DNA of 64,000 nt from Collybiopsis luxurians FD-317 M1 (lineage: Eukaryota > Basidiomycota > Agaricomycetes > Agaricales > Omphalotaceae). Of the stretch, positions 23,472-35,560 are shown piece after piece (the stretch's first letter is position 1; each line of letters begins with the position of its first letter). The translations under genes and the position numbers were made by a program. The stretch spans positions 261,864 to 325,863 of the forward strand of contig KN834808.1 in assembly GCA_000827265.1 (NCBI GenBank), in the 5' to 3' direction. The notes under the pieces are model-generated. The model ran no database searches. It worked only from the letters and a program-made list of their open reading frames with translations, and was not told the origin of the DNA.

Positions 23472-25616
23472 GGGGTGCCGGGGGATGCCCGGGAGGGGGG
23501 GGGTTGTTCTTTTCCGAACCGATTGGTTTTTTGTTGTTCTCTTTCGGTCATTTTCATGTTTTTTTTTCTTTGCTTGATTTTTGGTTTTGATTCGTGTGCT
23601 ACTTGCTGTTTTTTTGTTTTCTGTTTTCTATTTCCAAAGCATGTATATACTTATATACTCCGATCCCTCAACCTAGTTAAAAATCCTGGTTTTAATCCTA
23701 ACTTATTAATATCGAGGATATCCATACGTACTTACTTGACATATCTACATAGTGTAACTTTTTTTTTATTACTTTCTTCTTCGTGGTCCTATATACGTGA
23801 ATTTATTCAACGCTTCGTAGTAAATAGTGTACAGCTTATTGATTTCTAGTCGTCGTCGTCTATATACAAACACGATCTTCGTTGCTTCTGGTTCTACTTT
23901 AGTGCTTCTGGCGATACATTTCTGTCGTCAAGTCGTCAAGTCGTCAAGACGTCAAGGATCTTTGTATGTAGCTATATCGGGCAAGTGTCTTGCGAGAGCG
24001 GGAAGGCCTTCGGAAGCCTCAGGCTCCTCAGGCTCAGCGGTCAGCGATCAGGTTTTAATATACGAGATGATCTATTTTTTTTTTTTTGGAAATCTAGACT
24101 CTGACTCGGAGTAAACTGTGAAGTTCAAGGGATGCATCGATGAGGGTTCATGTTAGGTTTGGGATTGGGATTGGGATCCCCGGTGCGGGAGCGGTGGGCC
24201 GGGCTGGGCCGGTGGAGGAGGTGGAGCACATGGATGATGGCGCTCCCCTCCCTTCCCTTCCCTCCCCCCTCCGATTTTCCAGGATCCTGAATGATTAATG
24301 ATTAATGATTATAGTTATTGACGATGGATGACTCTTTCTCCCTCCTCACCGGGTTTCATGGACGTCTCGCTATCCCGGAAGCAGATTGGCTCAGGGTCCC
24401 CGGTCAGGTGTAGGGTGTACTCTAGCCTGGAGGATAAAGTACTCATCCATATCCACATCGCACATCGGCGCGCACGCACGAACGATCTGATTCTGTGGTA
24501 TTCTTTCCATGTCATTCTCTAACGTTTGATTGATTGACAGAAACTATCTGATCTGATAAGGTGTATGAGGGTTGTATGTACGTATCAGAGAAAAAAAAAA
24601 AGAAAAAAAAAAAATTACTAAAGTATGGTGAAAGTATGGTGCGAGACGGCTTGGTTTGGCGGCGCTTGAGCGCTCCGAGCGCCCATGGTGACTCAGATGC
24701 CTTTACCTACGCCAGAACTCCAGACTCTAAACTCCGCAGCGTAGCTTGAATGGAATCATTAGAATTATACACTGCCACGGCACGGTTGCCTCTCACTTGC
24801 CCAGCGCCAAGGTTCTGAGATTCAACCAGCAACCCAGGGGCCAGTCGAAGGAGCGCTTGCATACTATCGGGTTATTGCCAGGCTGGATTTCGTTTTGGAC
24901 TTGACCGAGAAACCCACAGCATCCCTATCCCCACAGCGGGCGGATGCAGGTACAGTAAGTAAGCTTCGGTAAAGTGGGCATGGAAATATTTCGATGCGGG
25001 TATATCCGACGCTGTGGATCCGATACATCCGATGACTGTTGAAGACACGGTAACCACCAACACCTGAGGATCACTTAGTCTACAGTATGTAATGTATAGC
25101 AGCTTAGAAAGGAGACCCTTCGACTCGGGCAAATCTCCTGGATACTTCTCCCGTGCAAGTGTATCGCTTTTCTACATAAAAAAAGAATTGTTCAATGCAC
25201 TGTCATTGACGATGATTCGGTATGGAGTTGGATTAAAGTACATTGAATTTCAGGACTGTGAAAATGACTCCGGGGTCGCATATCGCCAAGAGCAGGGCAA
25301 GCGCGGGTGATGATGATGACCCCTCGGACTGGTTCATGACTCGATTTCACTGTAACTGAAAGACGTCCCTAGCTTACTGTATGGTTTTCTTTGGATACGG
25401 TATACACAGCATCTTTAATTGAAGCAGAAACACTTTGTGGCTACTTCGTAAAAGGCTTGTATAGATCAGGTGGAATTTAGATAAGTATTCCATGATGTAA
25501 AAAGAGTTCAGCTATGTACACGAATGATAATGTAAATACGTGTTTTAAACAGTGAAGATATGGATGTCAAAAAGAGGAAGGCCAAAGCTGGAAATACTTG
25601 GACGTAGGTAAGGTTA
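23472..25616. other. intergenic; first part duplicated at 29.3-29.76 kb
   Basis: No gene is supported. About 23560-23970 matches 29370-29758 closely, including a gatccctcaacctagttaaa phrase and the cgtcgtcgtctatatacaaa phrase. The part from about 23973 to 26300 has no partner in unit 2. A tcgtcaag repeat lies at about 23926-23955, and poly-A/poly-T tracts lie near 24070 and 24590. Confidence 0.6.
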
Positions 25617-27155
25617 TCATGCAAGATGAGGACCGGAATATGGAGGTGGACTGCTGGATTGTCGGTGGGCTGGTGTCCTTCCCGCCATCCTTCCTTCTGC
25701 CGAATATGTATGTCCTACAAGCACGGGTAGGGATTGGTATTCTGTTTGCCCAGGATGTATACTTATCGGAGAGGCCGTGCGTCGATCCGGAGGCGCCACC
25801 GGATCAGCTCTAGTATATCTATCGTCCATAAAAGCGGCCAGTGATTGGTATTCCGTATGCATAGGAAGAGTTCTCACTGGAGATGGCTCTCGTCGATTCG
25901 GTTGGATCTCAGAATCATTGTAGTGCACATGAGGAGTTTCGTATGTAACCCTGTACGGTATGGGTATCAGAGGGTTTCCATTCGGGGGAGCGGTAGGTTC
26001 CGGGGACTTGCGGATAGGCTCTCCCACTGGTAGGAGCCGTGATGTTACCTGATCGTCCGGTTCGCGAAGAAGGGAAAAATCACTGCTGTCCAGGATTGAA
26101 ACTGGGCGGCGAGCACTTCGCATACTGGTTGTACCTCGGAGTCCATTGCTACTGCGACTGAGGATCGAGAATTGGGGGGTCACGGAGACTGTGGAATGGC
26201 GGGAGCTCGAAGGAGAACCGCTGGGAGGAAGCTTGTGGAAGCTTCCTGCTCTGGTCGATACACCCTCATGCTCTCTTCTACGCCAGACCCAGACTGCGAT
26301 ACCAATGATAGCGAGCAAAAGCACTGCCCCGCCAACCGATGCTCCGACGATAGCTGCTGTCGAGGTTGAGTGGTGTGAAGTGGAATTGGTTTCGGGAAGA
26401 GTTAACGTTCCACTGGCGATTTGTTGGGCCTGTGTAACGTTGAAAACGCCATCAGTCCAAAGAGATGCTGGTAAGTTTTCCATTTCAGAATGCCATCGGA
26501 TTGGAATTGAAAGATTTTTTTTCACTTACGATTTGTTTGCGCATAAGTAGGGATACTAGCGTTCGCCGGGAGAGCGATATTCGAGGGGAAAAATCTAGTT
26601 TTCCGTTGAGACTTGAAGAAATCAAGTCAATGTAGACAAACACAAAACGTACGTATTGGAAGATGTAGTAAAACCTTGACACCCCACGCTGTATGATGCC
26701 CATCTAATTGCATAGCCGAATCGAAGTTGAGTACCAGAAGTCTCAATGATGAGTCCCGAAAGTAGTTACTCACGGTAATAGAGAACTGTACGCGCCCTGA
26801 CATGCCGTGCACATGCTGATGAGATTGTATACTGCCCAGGAACTGTGGTAGAGTAGAGCGTGAGTTGTGAGTCCCGCACGAGCCATAACAATAACGTACC
26901 AGGTGCACACATTGGCAGTGTCATTTTGCAGGTTTGGAGGGTTGTAATGATTTCCTGGCTGCAATGGTGGGAGGGTATGGTCTAGATGATAGACAGCAGG
27001 AGTTTCGCTTAGCATAACTGGGATTCCCTTGGACGATTTAGCTTACCGTCTGTATTACACGCCTGACTCATCGCAGCCACCACGCAAGGATCGATCCCTG
27101 CATTGTTATCGGCCCAACCGTACCCCGTTCCACATGAAGCATTCGTAGTAGACAT
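25617..27155 (-). CDS. Cys-rich ectodomain single-pass membrane protein
   Basis: Function is unknown; the layout matches a large basidiomycete group with a Cys-rich outer domain, one membrane span and a disordered tail. Exons: 27155-27047, 26981-26900, 26842-26774, 26703-26653, 26594-26530, 26467-25617 (1227 nt, 408 aa, all phases consistent). Family-type blocks are CGTGYGWADNNAG, PPLQPGNHY, the CxC split by an intron, YNLISMCTACQG, the W...C block and FPSNIALPANASIP. The span is residues 164-187 (IVGASVGGAVLLLAIIG region) followed by WRRRE. The cytosolic tail contains a duplicated unit with TEYQSL twice, a YxxL-type motif. A signal-peptide-like frame lies just upstream but has no in-frame ATG, so the true start is unsure. 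Confidence 0.8.
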
Positions 27156-27509
27156 CGAGATGGTCGATGGAGGAACAAAGGAAAGAGAGCAGGAGGGAAT
27201 CGCGGAGTATTGTCGAGAGTTTTTCTCCGATGTCAAAGGAATGGACACGTTTTTCGAATAGGAGACCGAGTCAACCGAAGGAAAGAAGAACAGGAGAAGG
27301 ACTTTAAACGGGAGAAGGATCTTTTGAACAAAATACAGTAGCTTCCAATAAGCGCGGAAAGCTGGACATTTTAGGTCTCCGAGACTAACTTAGAATAGCT
27401 CTGAACACGGCCATACCCGAGCACACGCGGTCGAAGATATTAATTCGATGGAGTCATCTGGCAGGTTTCTTGAACGAGCTGGATTTCTTTAGGTTGCCTT
27501 ATAAAACTG

Positions 27510-28279
27510 TCACTCGGACGCAGAATAGACGAACATAGCGGATGCCAAGCTGGCAAACTTTCGGGAGAACGTAAATTCATCAAAGGAGAAAGGCATGATT
27601 GGTGGATTTAGAGGGAGCAAGCTTCTCATATTGAAGAGCTTCCTATCAGAGGTGGAGATGCGAAGTTCTGAAAGGAAGTGGATAGTATTTAAAGAACTAG
27701 CAGAGCACAGACACAAGCAGTCGAATCGTCCGGAGATAGTTGTGGGAGTGAGCGGAAAAGTGCGGTGACATTCTACACGCAAGATGAATGTTCAAGGGAT
27801 TGGCATGTCCATCTGAAAGTTGTATTTAGCGCTCGTAACTTCTCATCTCGGAACCTTGATTTCATGAATGTGGACACGAGAAGGAGATGGCAGGTGTTAT
27901 AAGGAATCACGCCAGATGCGGTACGCCGTTCATTCCACTGCGTGCCGGAAAGGAAAGATAAGTAGGTGGGTCCGGTTGAAGTTGATGTTGGCATGGCCAA
28001 GTCGACCGCCGTCTTCCCAGTTTTCTACATACGCGTTAAACATTGGAGACGACCTTTGACGTGAAAATATGGTATCATTTCATCGGATAGACCCCAGATA
28101 AATCTTTGCCTAGACTGACCCTCCCTTGGAGAATCTAGTACCAAACGCGAGGGGACGAAAGGGGAGATATACAGCTTAGCTCCGGGAAGGCATGGGGTCG
28201 ATGATGACCCGGAATGATGATATCTCTGGTCAGGACCAGACCCGTTGTGGGTTTTGTAGGAGGACCTGAATCTATTCAA
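27510..28279 (-). pseudogene. small-ORF module, copy 1 (unknown protein, interrupted)
   Basis: I do not recognise the protein. Reading leftwards from 28279, the frame contains HLRV-like basic stretches, LSDEMIPYFHVKGRLQC, then TSTGPTYLSFLSG, SGVIP and TFRWTCQSLE. It is cut by a TAG near 28025 where copy 2 has an open CGG codon. A further frame at 27510-27782 also matches copy 2. Both copies share a long region upstream (28290-28560 and 35545-35860). The conserved spelling of protein and spacing suggests a former gene; a non-coding repeat is the alternative. Confidence 0.4.
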
Positions 28280-28610
28280 TGCGTGGAAATGTAAAATTTT
28301 TTGAATTCTTGAGGAAGCGGCACAAGTTGACAGCTTGATTTTTTTAGGTGGGTTGAGCTATGTATATGTGTACCTGGTCAGGTCAAGGTGAATAAACAAC
28401 TTAAATGCAGTGTCAACACCGACTCATTTTCCGGTTATAAACTTTGTGTCTGTAGCTTGTGAGATATACTTGAAAGAAAGTTTGAGTTGCACCTACAGTC
28501 ATTAATTAAATATTAACTTACTAAAAAGTGATCAATGAGACAGTGAAGAAGAATTGTAGTAGATGGACGAGAGATGCATAGACAACTCGTTCGTGGTTGG
28601 AGTGTATTTT

Positions 28611-29264
28611 TGTGATGCACTCCCCTCTCTCCATTGTGTCCTCCCTTTCCCCTTCGCCCCCTCCCCTCCCTCTTTTGCCGGCGGCTCCGTCGAGTCCAAG
28701 TACGAATATGACCGCGATGAAGGCGAGAAGTCGACGGTCGAGTGCTAACGGGACTCAGGGAACTCGGAAGATGTGGTCGCATTGTCACGCTACTATGACT
28801 CCGTTATGGCGACGAGACCCTGCTACGATGAGGACCCTGTGTAATGTGAGTTGCGCAGATATGGATTCCTACGAAACAGCACTAACCCCCCCCCCCTCCC
28901 CTCCCCGGCCTTTTTTTTCTTTTAATCATCTCAGGCATGCGGTCTCTACCTCCAACAATGAAACAACCTCCGGCCTCAAGAGTTCATCGACGCCGATCTC
29001 GATGACGACGACGAGGACGATGACCATTCCGCCCATTCGTCCAACTCGGGACTCCGTGCAAGCGGGAATGGGAACGCTACGGGACCTGAATGTTCGCACT
29101 GTCATACCCGTCGGACGTTCGTGTGGCGGAGAAGCAGGACCGGGGCGCAGTTGTGTAATGCGGGCGGGGTGTATGTGAGGTTGAGGGGGAGGGATCGGCC
29201 GTTGTCTTTGAAGAGGAATAGGATTAAGTCTAGGACGAAGCATGCGAAGGTTAAACTTTGTTGA
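28611..29264 (+). pseudogene. 5'-truncated GATA factor duplicate with damaged fingers
   Basis: A copy of 22569-23292 that lacks exon 1 and the first part of exon 2, because the duplication starts inside exon 2. The finger-1 first Cys is now Trp (MWSHC), and the finger-2 last Cys is now Gly (CNAGG). A TGA at 28959-28961 replaces the Arg after LYLQQ, a CGA-to-TGA change. The intron donor (aatgtgag) and acceptor (ctcag) and the acidic linker survive. It cannot encode a working two-finger protein. Confidence 0.9.
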
Positions 29265-29758
29265 GCATTTGCTTTTGCGGTGGTTTTTTTTTTCGATTCT
29301 TCTTTTCCGACCTGACCGTTTATCTTGTTCTCTTTCGATTCCTTCTCACTCATCCTTTTCTTTTTTTCTTTGCTTGGTTTTTGATTTTGGTTTGTGTGCT
29401 ACTTGCTTTTTTTGGTTTTCTGTTTCCTCCAAGTAATAATGCTTCTGTTTTCTGTTTCTAAAGCATGTATATATCCGATCCCTCAACCTAGTTAAATCCT
29501 GGTTTTAATCCTAACTTATTATATCAAGGATATCCATACGTACTTGACATACCTACATAGTGTAAATTCTTTCTTCCTTCTTCGTGATCCTACATCCATA
29601 AATTTGTTCAACACTTCATAGCAGATAATGTACAGCTTATTGACTTCTAGTCGTCGTCGTCTATATACAAACACGAGCTTGATTCTTGACTGCTTCTGCT
29701 TCAGTGGTTCTGCCAATAGATTTCTGTCGTTAAGTCATCAAGTATCTTGTATGTAGTA

Positions 29759-32700
29759 ACAAGATCCTGTTTCTTTGAGCTCCAGGAAACAACACCTTTA
29801 CTGAAAAAGAAAGCATAGCCACTTATCGATTTGCAGTCCAAGTCAGAAGTGAAATTAGTGTCAGAATAACCTTTAAAGATTAGTTCTTTGTCCCCCAGTT
29901 CTAAACTTTTATCAATGATACCAAGAACATAGTGGACAATGCGTTTAAGGGCTTTGAGGTGTATAGAATTCAGTGTAGCCATATAATGCGAGAGAAGTGA
30001 GATGGAATATGTGATATTGGGGTGAGAGCTGTCAGATAAATAAATGAGGGAGCCAACACCCATTCTATACAAAGTGGCATCTTTGGTTGACAGCAACTCA
30101 GAAAATACACTGGCAGAACCAGGAGTCAAATCTATGCCCAGTTCCAGCAGTGTTGCAACTGGATTTGCATTGCTAAGCCCCATTCTGTCAATTATGGTTT
30201 GACAGTAGGCCTTCTGGGGTAGGGTGATTGTTCAGCACTTGTAATTGCATGCAATGGTCATTCCCAGCAGCCAACCAATGCTCCCGAGTTCCATTATATT
30301 AACTCTACCTTGATACTCTTTTTTGAATCCCCTTGAAATCCATTAACAGTCTGCAACTATCAAAAAGTTGTCAGTTGCTACTCCTAGAACTGTGTACATC
30401 TCCCCCTGGAATTTGAAGACAATGCAAGGATCAGTGAAGGTTGCCTCAAACTTCATTGCATCAATGAGGATTCCACAATTCTTGTCATACCATTCCTTGG
30501 CTCCTTGGTAGCTTCTGTACAGTGAATGTTTGAACTGGCATACAGGATTTTTGATGTTAGTAAGCTCAGATTTGGGAGAGTAGAAGTCAAGGAGGAAGTT
30601 CCATATAGATAGTGTTGTCAAGATCAGCTTGGAGGTACACACTTTTGACATCAATTTGCTCTATGTATGCTCCTTTTGATGCATCATATGCAAAGATTAT
30701 TCAGAGGGAGGTTTTGTGAATGACAGGAGTGAAAGTCTTATCAAAGTTGATACTGAAAACTTGACTATATCCTCTGACACAAATTTGAGCCTTGTACTTC
30801 AAGACTGTACTGTTAGGACCAGGTTTCCATTGCAGCACCACAATATATTTAGCAACATTTATTCCATTGTGTGGTCTTTCAATGACATCAAATGTATTGT
30901 ACATTTTAAGTCAATTGACCTCAGTCTGATAGGCTTCAGACCAGCTATCATGTTCAGGACCAGATAAGGCTTGAGCAAGAGTCATAGGATTGCAGTTGAC
31001 TGCAGCAAGGGCAATTTCAGCAATTGGTTCAATCATTTTGTCCTCTTCAAAGGGTTGCTAATCTCAGCAATCAATGCTTCATATGCCTCAGTGAACTCTG
31101 TAATGTTGACCTGTTTACCATCTGCAAGGGTTTTGAAATAGCCAGGCAGAGGTCTTTGCTGAGTTGAGTGTGCTGGTTCAGCCTGTTGGACAGGGGTAAC
31201 TGGAGTAGTGGTAGAATCTGGAGGTATGTCCTTAGTGACTGGGCTGGAAGCTTCCTTTTGCTCCCCCTCAGACCCAGGAGTGCTGAAAACAATGGTTCCA
31301 GGGTCATGTTTATCATTGCATGCAATGGTGACGGTACGTCAGTCAGGTCAGTATACTTGGATACCTTTAGGCTCTCCATCATAACCAACAAATTTGCCTT
31401 CCTGGCTGCACAGATCCAGCTTATTGGAATTCAAGTCTTAAATAGTAACTACTGCTCCCCAAGCTATAAGTTCCTTTAAGGAAGGTTTTGAACTTGTCAC
31501 ATGTTTGCATGCCAATGTGATACTGTCAATGGAGGGAGTACAGTTTCTAATCCATACGCTATGGTTTATTGCCTTTGGCCACAAGAACTTTGGAAGACCA
31601 GAGCCAGCTGAGAGGGCTCTAGCATTGGCTAGGCAAATGCCAATGATGCACTCTGCAAGTCCATTAGATTGTGAGGAATCATGTACATTGAGATGGTGAA
31701 TAGTACCAGCTTGGGAGAGGTGAGTCTGAAAAGTGTCACTCATAAACTCACTACCTCTGTCTAAACCAAAAATTTTAATAGCTAAAATTCCCCTATGGTT
31801 CTTTGCCCAGGCCTCAAAGGCTTTATAGTTGTTGAAGGCTTCAAATTTCACCTTTAAGAAATAGGGGCAAATTTTGTGAGAGGCAAGGTCAATGATGGGC
31901 TGAAAGTAAAGACTATGAGTGAGGCTTTGGACACTAGCTGGTCCCCACAAGTCAGATACAACTTTGTCACCATATTTGATATTGACTTTCTTTAGGAAAA
32001 GGTCAGTGAACAGCCTTTGCTTTTGCACAGACAGTGCAGAAAGGTTTTGTCTTGGTACCATCAATGTCAGGAAGGTCATTTGCAAGACCATTCTTCAGGA
32101 TACTGATACAGGTTTTGAAGTTAATATGACTGAGGAGATGATGAAACTCGAGCAATGTGAGTTTCTTTGATCCCATACCAGCCACCTGGACAGCATCTTT
32201 GATTCAATACAGGCCTTGGATGCTAGGGATATGAGCAATAACAGTTGATGACAGTTCTGGTGAGTGGATTGTACAGATGCTGCCACTGATCTCAAGTGCA
32301 AATCCTGCTTGATCAAGTCAGGATACAGAAATGAGAGTATAGGACATGGGCAATGCATACAAAATGTCCTGCAAGTTAAGACACATCTTTGTAGGCTTTT
32401 GATTTTTACCCATAGGAAAGTTAACAACCATGTCTCCCTTTCTGACGGTCATAGACTTGTGGCTATCAGCTGCATGAGCAGGCTCTGGACCTGTTTTAAC
32501 AAAGTCAGTTAAAGCTTGCTGATCGGGGGTGAACCGGCTGCTCACTCCTGTGTCAACAATTTTGGAATACACAGAACTGAGCATGTTGGCATATAATACA
32601 GCAGGTCGTTCAGAGCTGGTGGAGGTGTTAGGAGTGAGGAATGAGTAGTCATCAATATCAGAGTCATTTACTTCATGTGACTTAGCAACGATGGCAGAAA

Positions 32701-33580
32701 ATGCATAGTTCTCTGCTGGGGCCTCCTCTGCTATATGGGAAGTGGTTGACCCATAGCAGCAAGAGATTCCTTGATATTGTCCATCTTTTTGAAATAAGCA
32801 CAGAGATTGTTGTCTTCGCTGCACTAAGTAGCTTGGAGAGTAGCAAGAAGGGAAATATGAATCAAATCCCCTTTCTTCTCAAAGAGCTGACAAGGCTTAT
32901 TCCAGGCATTGCAGGCAGAGGATGCACCCTTAATGTGATTGAGAGTACTTTCAGAAGACATTTATAGATGATGTCTTTGATCTGGGCCTCACACTGGTGG
33001 TAAACATCAATTTCATCTTTGAGCTTCTCCAAGTTGGTGTCAGTTAGGGGTACAGCAGTAGCAGGACTGCTAGCATACCACTTTCCATTACACTTTTTTG
33101 GTTCAGTAAGCTTGGTAACTCATCCAGCAATGTGTCATCTAAGTCCAGGTTTGCTAGTGATATTCATATAGACCTTTTCCTTCCAACTGTGCCAGTTGGA
33201 GCCATTGTTAATGAGTTTAGGGAGGATGTCAAGTTTGTAGGAGTGTTCAGTCATTGTTATAGTGGGGCCCATAACCTGCTGGGCACATGATTATGGTAGG
33301 GCCTAGAGAGCACATTGCACAAGCTAGAAATGATACAAGTATATACTAGGTAAGTTAGTAAAGTGCCTGGTATATGCAATATATAAATGTATACTCACAA
33401 TGAAGGTGGGAGCCTCGTATAGGTAACATAGATAAAGAGGGTAGAAGGTAAAGAGAAAGAAAAGGAGAGAAGGAATCCGACTTGTATCTAGAGATTGGAA
33501 ACATATTACAAATCAAGTACTAAATACGGTAACTACGAAGAACATCCGTTAGGGGTAAAAGAACAGCGTATACCTTAACA
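29759..33580 (-). mobile_element. Ty1/Copia retrotransposon, 3'-truncated and decayed
   Basis: On the minus strand the order is LTR (33580-33277), gag from 33254 (ILPKLINNGSNWHSWKEKV), protease (VDTGVSSRFTP, near 32570), GAG-pre-integrase block (LLEFHHLLSHINF), integrase (SDLWGP, LDRGSEF, NGLAEC giving the D, D, E residues), RT (about 30900-30350) and RNase H (GYSDTNFTSDLDCKSISGYAF). Integrase before RT places it in Copia. Many stops and frameshifts interrupt it, and the RT box YVDD is degraded (ATDN). The element stops inside RNase H at KKQDLVTT near 29759, where duplicated host sequence begins, so the 3' LTR is missing. Confidence 0.9.
33277..33580 (-). repeat. 5' LTR of the Copia element and likely primer-binding site
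   Basis: The putative LTR starts TGTTAAGG at 33580, exactly where homology to unit 1 ends, and ends ...CCCAGCA at 33277, giving TG...CA borders and 304 bp. Just inside, 33276-33264 reads GGTTATGGGCCC. This resembles the complement of the initiator tRNA-Met anticodon arm, the half-tRNA primer known for Copia and Ty5, with one missing G and one change. No second LTR is in the window, so the borders rest on context. Confidence 0.6.
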
Positions 33581-34436
33581 GTACCAATGATAGCGAGCAA
33601 AAGCACTGCCCCGCCAACCGATGCTCCGACGATAGCTGCTGTCGAGGTTGAATGGTGTGAAGTGGAATTGGTTTCGGGAAGAGTTAATGCTCCACTGGCG
33701 ATTTGTTGGGCCTGTGTAACGTTGAAAACGCCGTCAGTCCAAAGGGATGCTGGTAAATTTTCCACTTCAGAATGCCATCGGATTGGATTTAAAAGATTTT
33801 TTTTTTTCACTCACGATTTGTTTGTGCATAAGTAGGGATGCTAACGGTCGCCGAGAGAGCGATATTCAAGGGAAAAAATCTAGTCTTCCATTGAGATTTT
33901 GAAGAAATCAAGTCGATGTAGACAAACACAAAACGTACGTATTGGAAGATGTAGTAAAATCTTGACACCCCACGCTGTATGATGCCCATCTAATTGCATA
34001 ACCGAATCGAAGTTGAGCACCAAAAGCCTCAATGATGAGTTTTAAAAGTAGTTACTCACGGTAATAGAGAACTGTACGCGCCCTGACACGCAGTACACAT
34101 GCTGATGAGATTGTATACTGCCCAGGAACTGTGGTGGAGTAGAGCGTGAGCTGTGAGTCCCGCACAAATCATGACTATAACGTACCAAGTGCACACATTG
34201 GCAGTGTCATTTTGCAGGTTTGGGGGGTTATAATGATTTCCTGGTTGCAATGGTTGGAGGGTATGGTCTAGATGATAGACAGCAGGAGTTTCGCTCAGCA
34301 TAACTGGGATTCCCTTCGACGATTTACCGTCTGTATTACACGCCTGAATCATCGCAGTCACCACGCAAGGATCGATTCCTGCATTGTTATCGGCCCAACC
34401 GTATCCCGTTCCACATGAAGCATTCGTGGTAGACAT
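33520..34436 (-). pseudogene. membrane-protein duplicate truncated by the Copia LTR
   Basis: A copy of the 25617-27155 gene. The ectodomain exons, their splice sites and the transmembrane segment are preserved (exon starting at the accag near 33755; GASVGGAVLLLAIIG intact). Right after AIIG the frame enters the LTR and reads about 20 LTR-coded residues (TVKVYAVLLPLTDVLRSYRI) to a stop at 33520. The whole cytosolic tail is lost. Intron 1 is 5 bp shorter than in the parent but keeps GT and TAG. It could still make a membrane-anchored ectodomain if transcribed. Confidence 0.8.
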
Positions 34437-34863
34437 CGAGGCAGATGATGGAGGAAGAAAGGGTAGAGAGCAGAAGGGGATCGCGGAGTATTGTCAAGAG
34501 TTTTTCTCCGATGTCAAAGGGATGGACACGCTCCTCGAATAGGAGACCGAGAAAACTGAAGGAAAGCAGAACAGAAGAAGGATTTTAAATGGGCGAAGGA
34601 TCTTTTGAACAGAATACAAGAGCGCCAATAAGCGCGGAGAGCTGGACTTTTTAGGTCTCCGAGTCTAACTTAGAATAGCTCTGTACACATCCATACCCGA
34701 GCACAGGCGGTCGAAGATATTGATTCAATGGAGTCATCTGGCAGGTTTCTTGAACGAGCTGGACTTCTTTAGGTGCCTTATAAAGCTATCACTCGGACGC
34801 AGAATAGACGAATAACATAGCGGATCCCAGAAGCTGGCAAACTTCCGGGAGAACGTAAGCTCA

Positions 34864-35560
34864 TCAGCCGGGAAAGGCATGATTGGTGGATTTAGATGGA
34901 GCAATCTTCTCGTTGTTGAAGAGCTTCCTATCAGAGGTGGAGATGCGAAGTTCTGAAAGGAAGTGGGTAATATTTAAAGGACTAGCAAAGCACAGACACA
35001 AGCAGTCGAATCGTCCGGAGACAGTTGTGGGAGCGAGCGGAAAAGTGCGGTGACATTCTGCACGCAAGATGAATGTTCAAGGGATTGGCATGTCCATCTG
35101 AAAGTTGTATTTAGCGCTCGCGAATTCCCATCTCGAACCTTTGATTTTATGAATGTGGACACGAGAAGGGGATAGTATATATCATAAGGAATCACGCCAG
35201 ATGTGGTACGCCGTTCATTCCACTCCTTGCCGGAAAGGAAAGATAAGTAGGTGGGTCCGGTTGAAGTTGATGTTGGCATGGCCAAGTCGACCGCCGTCTT
35301 CCCAGTCTTCCGCATACGCGTTGAACATTGGAGGCGACCTTTGACGTGAAGATATGGTATCATTTCATCGGATAGACCCCCAATAAATCTTTGCCTAGAC
35401 TGACCCTTCCCTGGAGAATCTAGTACCAAATGCGAGGGGACGAAGAGGGAGATATACAACTTGGCTCCGGAAAGGCCTGGGGTCGATATTGACCCGGAAT
35501 GATGATGTCTCTACTCAGGACCAGACCCGTTGTGGGTTTTGTAGGAAGACCTGAATCTAT
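34864..35560 (-). CDS. small-ORF module, copy 2 (unknown protein)
   Basis: The most open copy of the module. A frame of 161 codons (35459-34974) contains LSDEMIPYLHVKGRLQC, TSTGPTYLSFLSG, SGVIP, TFRWTCQSLE and a C-terminal SPDDSTACVCALL. A second small frame at 35067-34864 overlaps in another phase. Compared with copy 1 at 27.5-28.3 kb it lacks the internal stop. No domain, signal peptide or membrane segment is recognised. It may be a pseudogene or a non-coding repeat that happens to be open. Confidence 0.3.

Larger units (their letters stand above)
22569..28610. repeat. tandem segmental duplication, unit 1 (about 6.04 kb)
   Basis: Sequence from 22569 (inside GATA exon 2) recurs from 28611, and sequence just before 28611 recurs just before 35903. 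The order of matched parts is the same in both units: GATA 3' part, spacer, membrane-protein gene, small-ORF module. The breakpoint shares a 4-bp tgtg at 22569-22572, 28611-28614 and 35903-35906, so the event looks like an unequal or microhomology-mediated tandem duplication. Confidence 0.85.
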
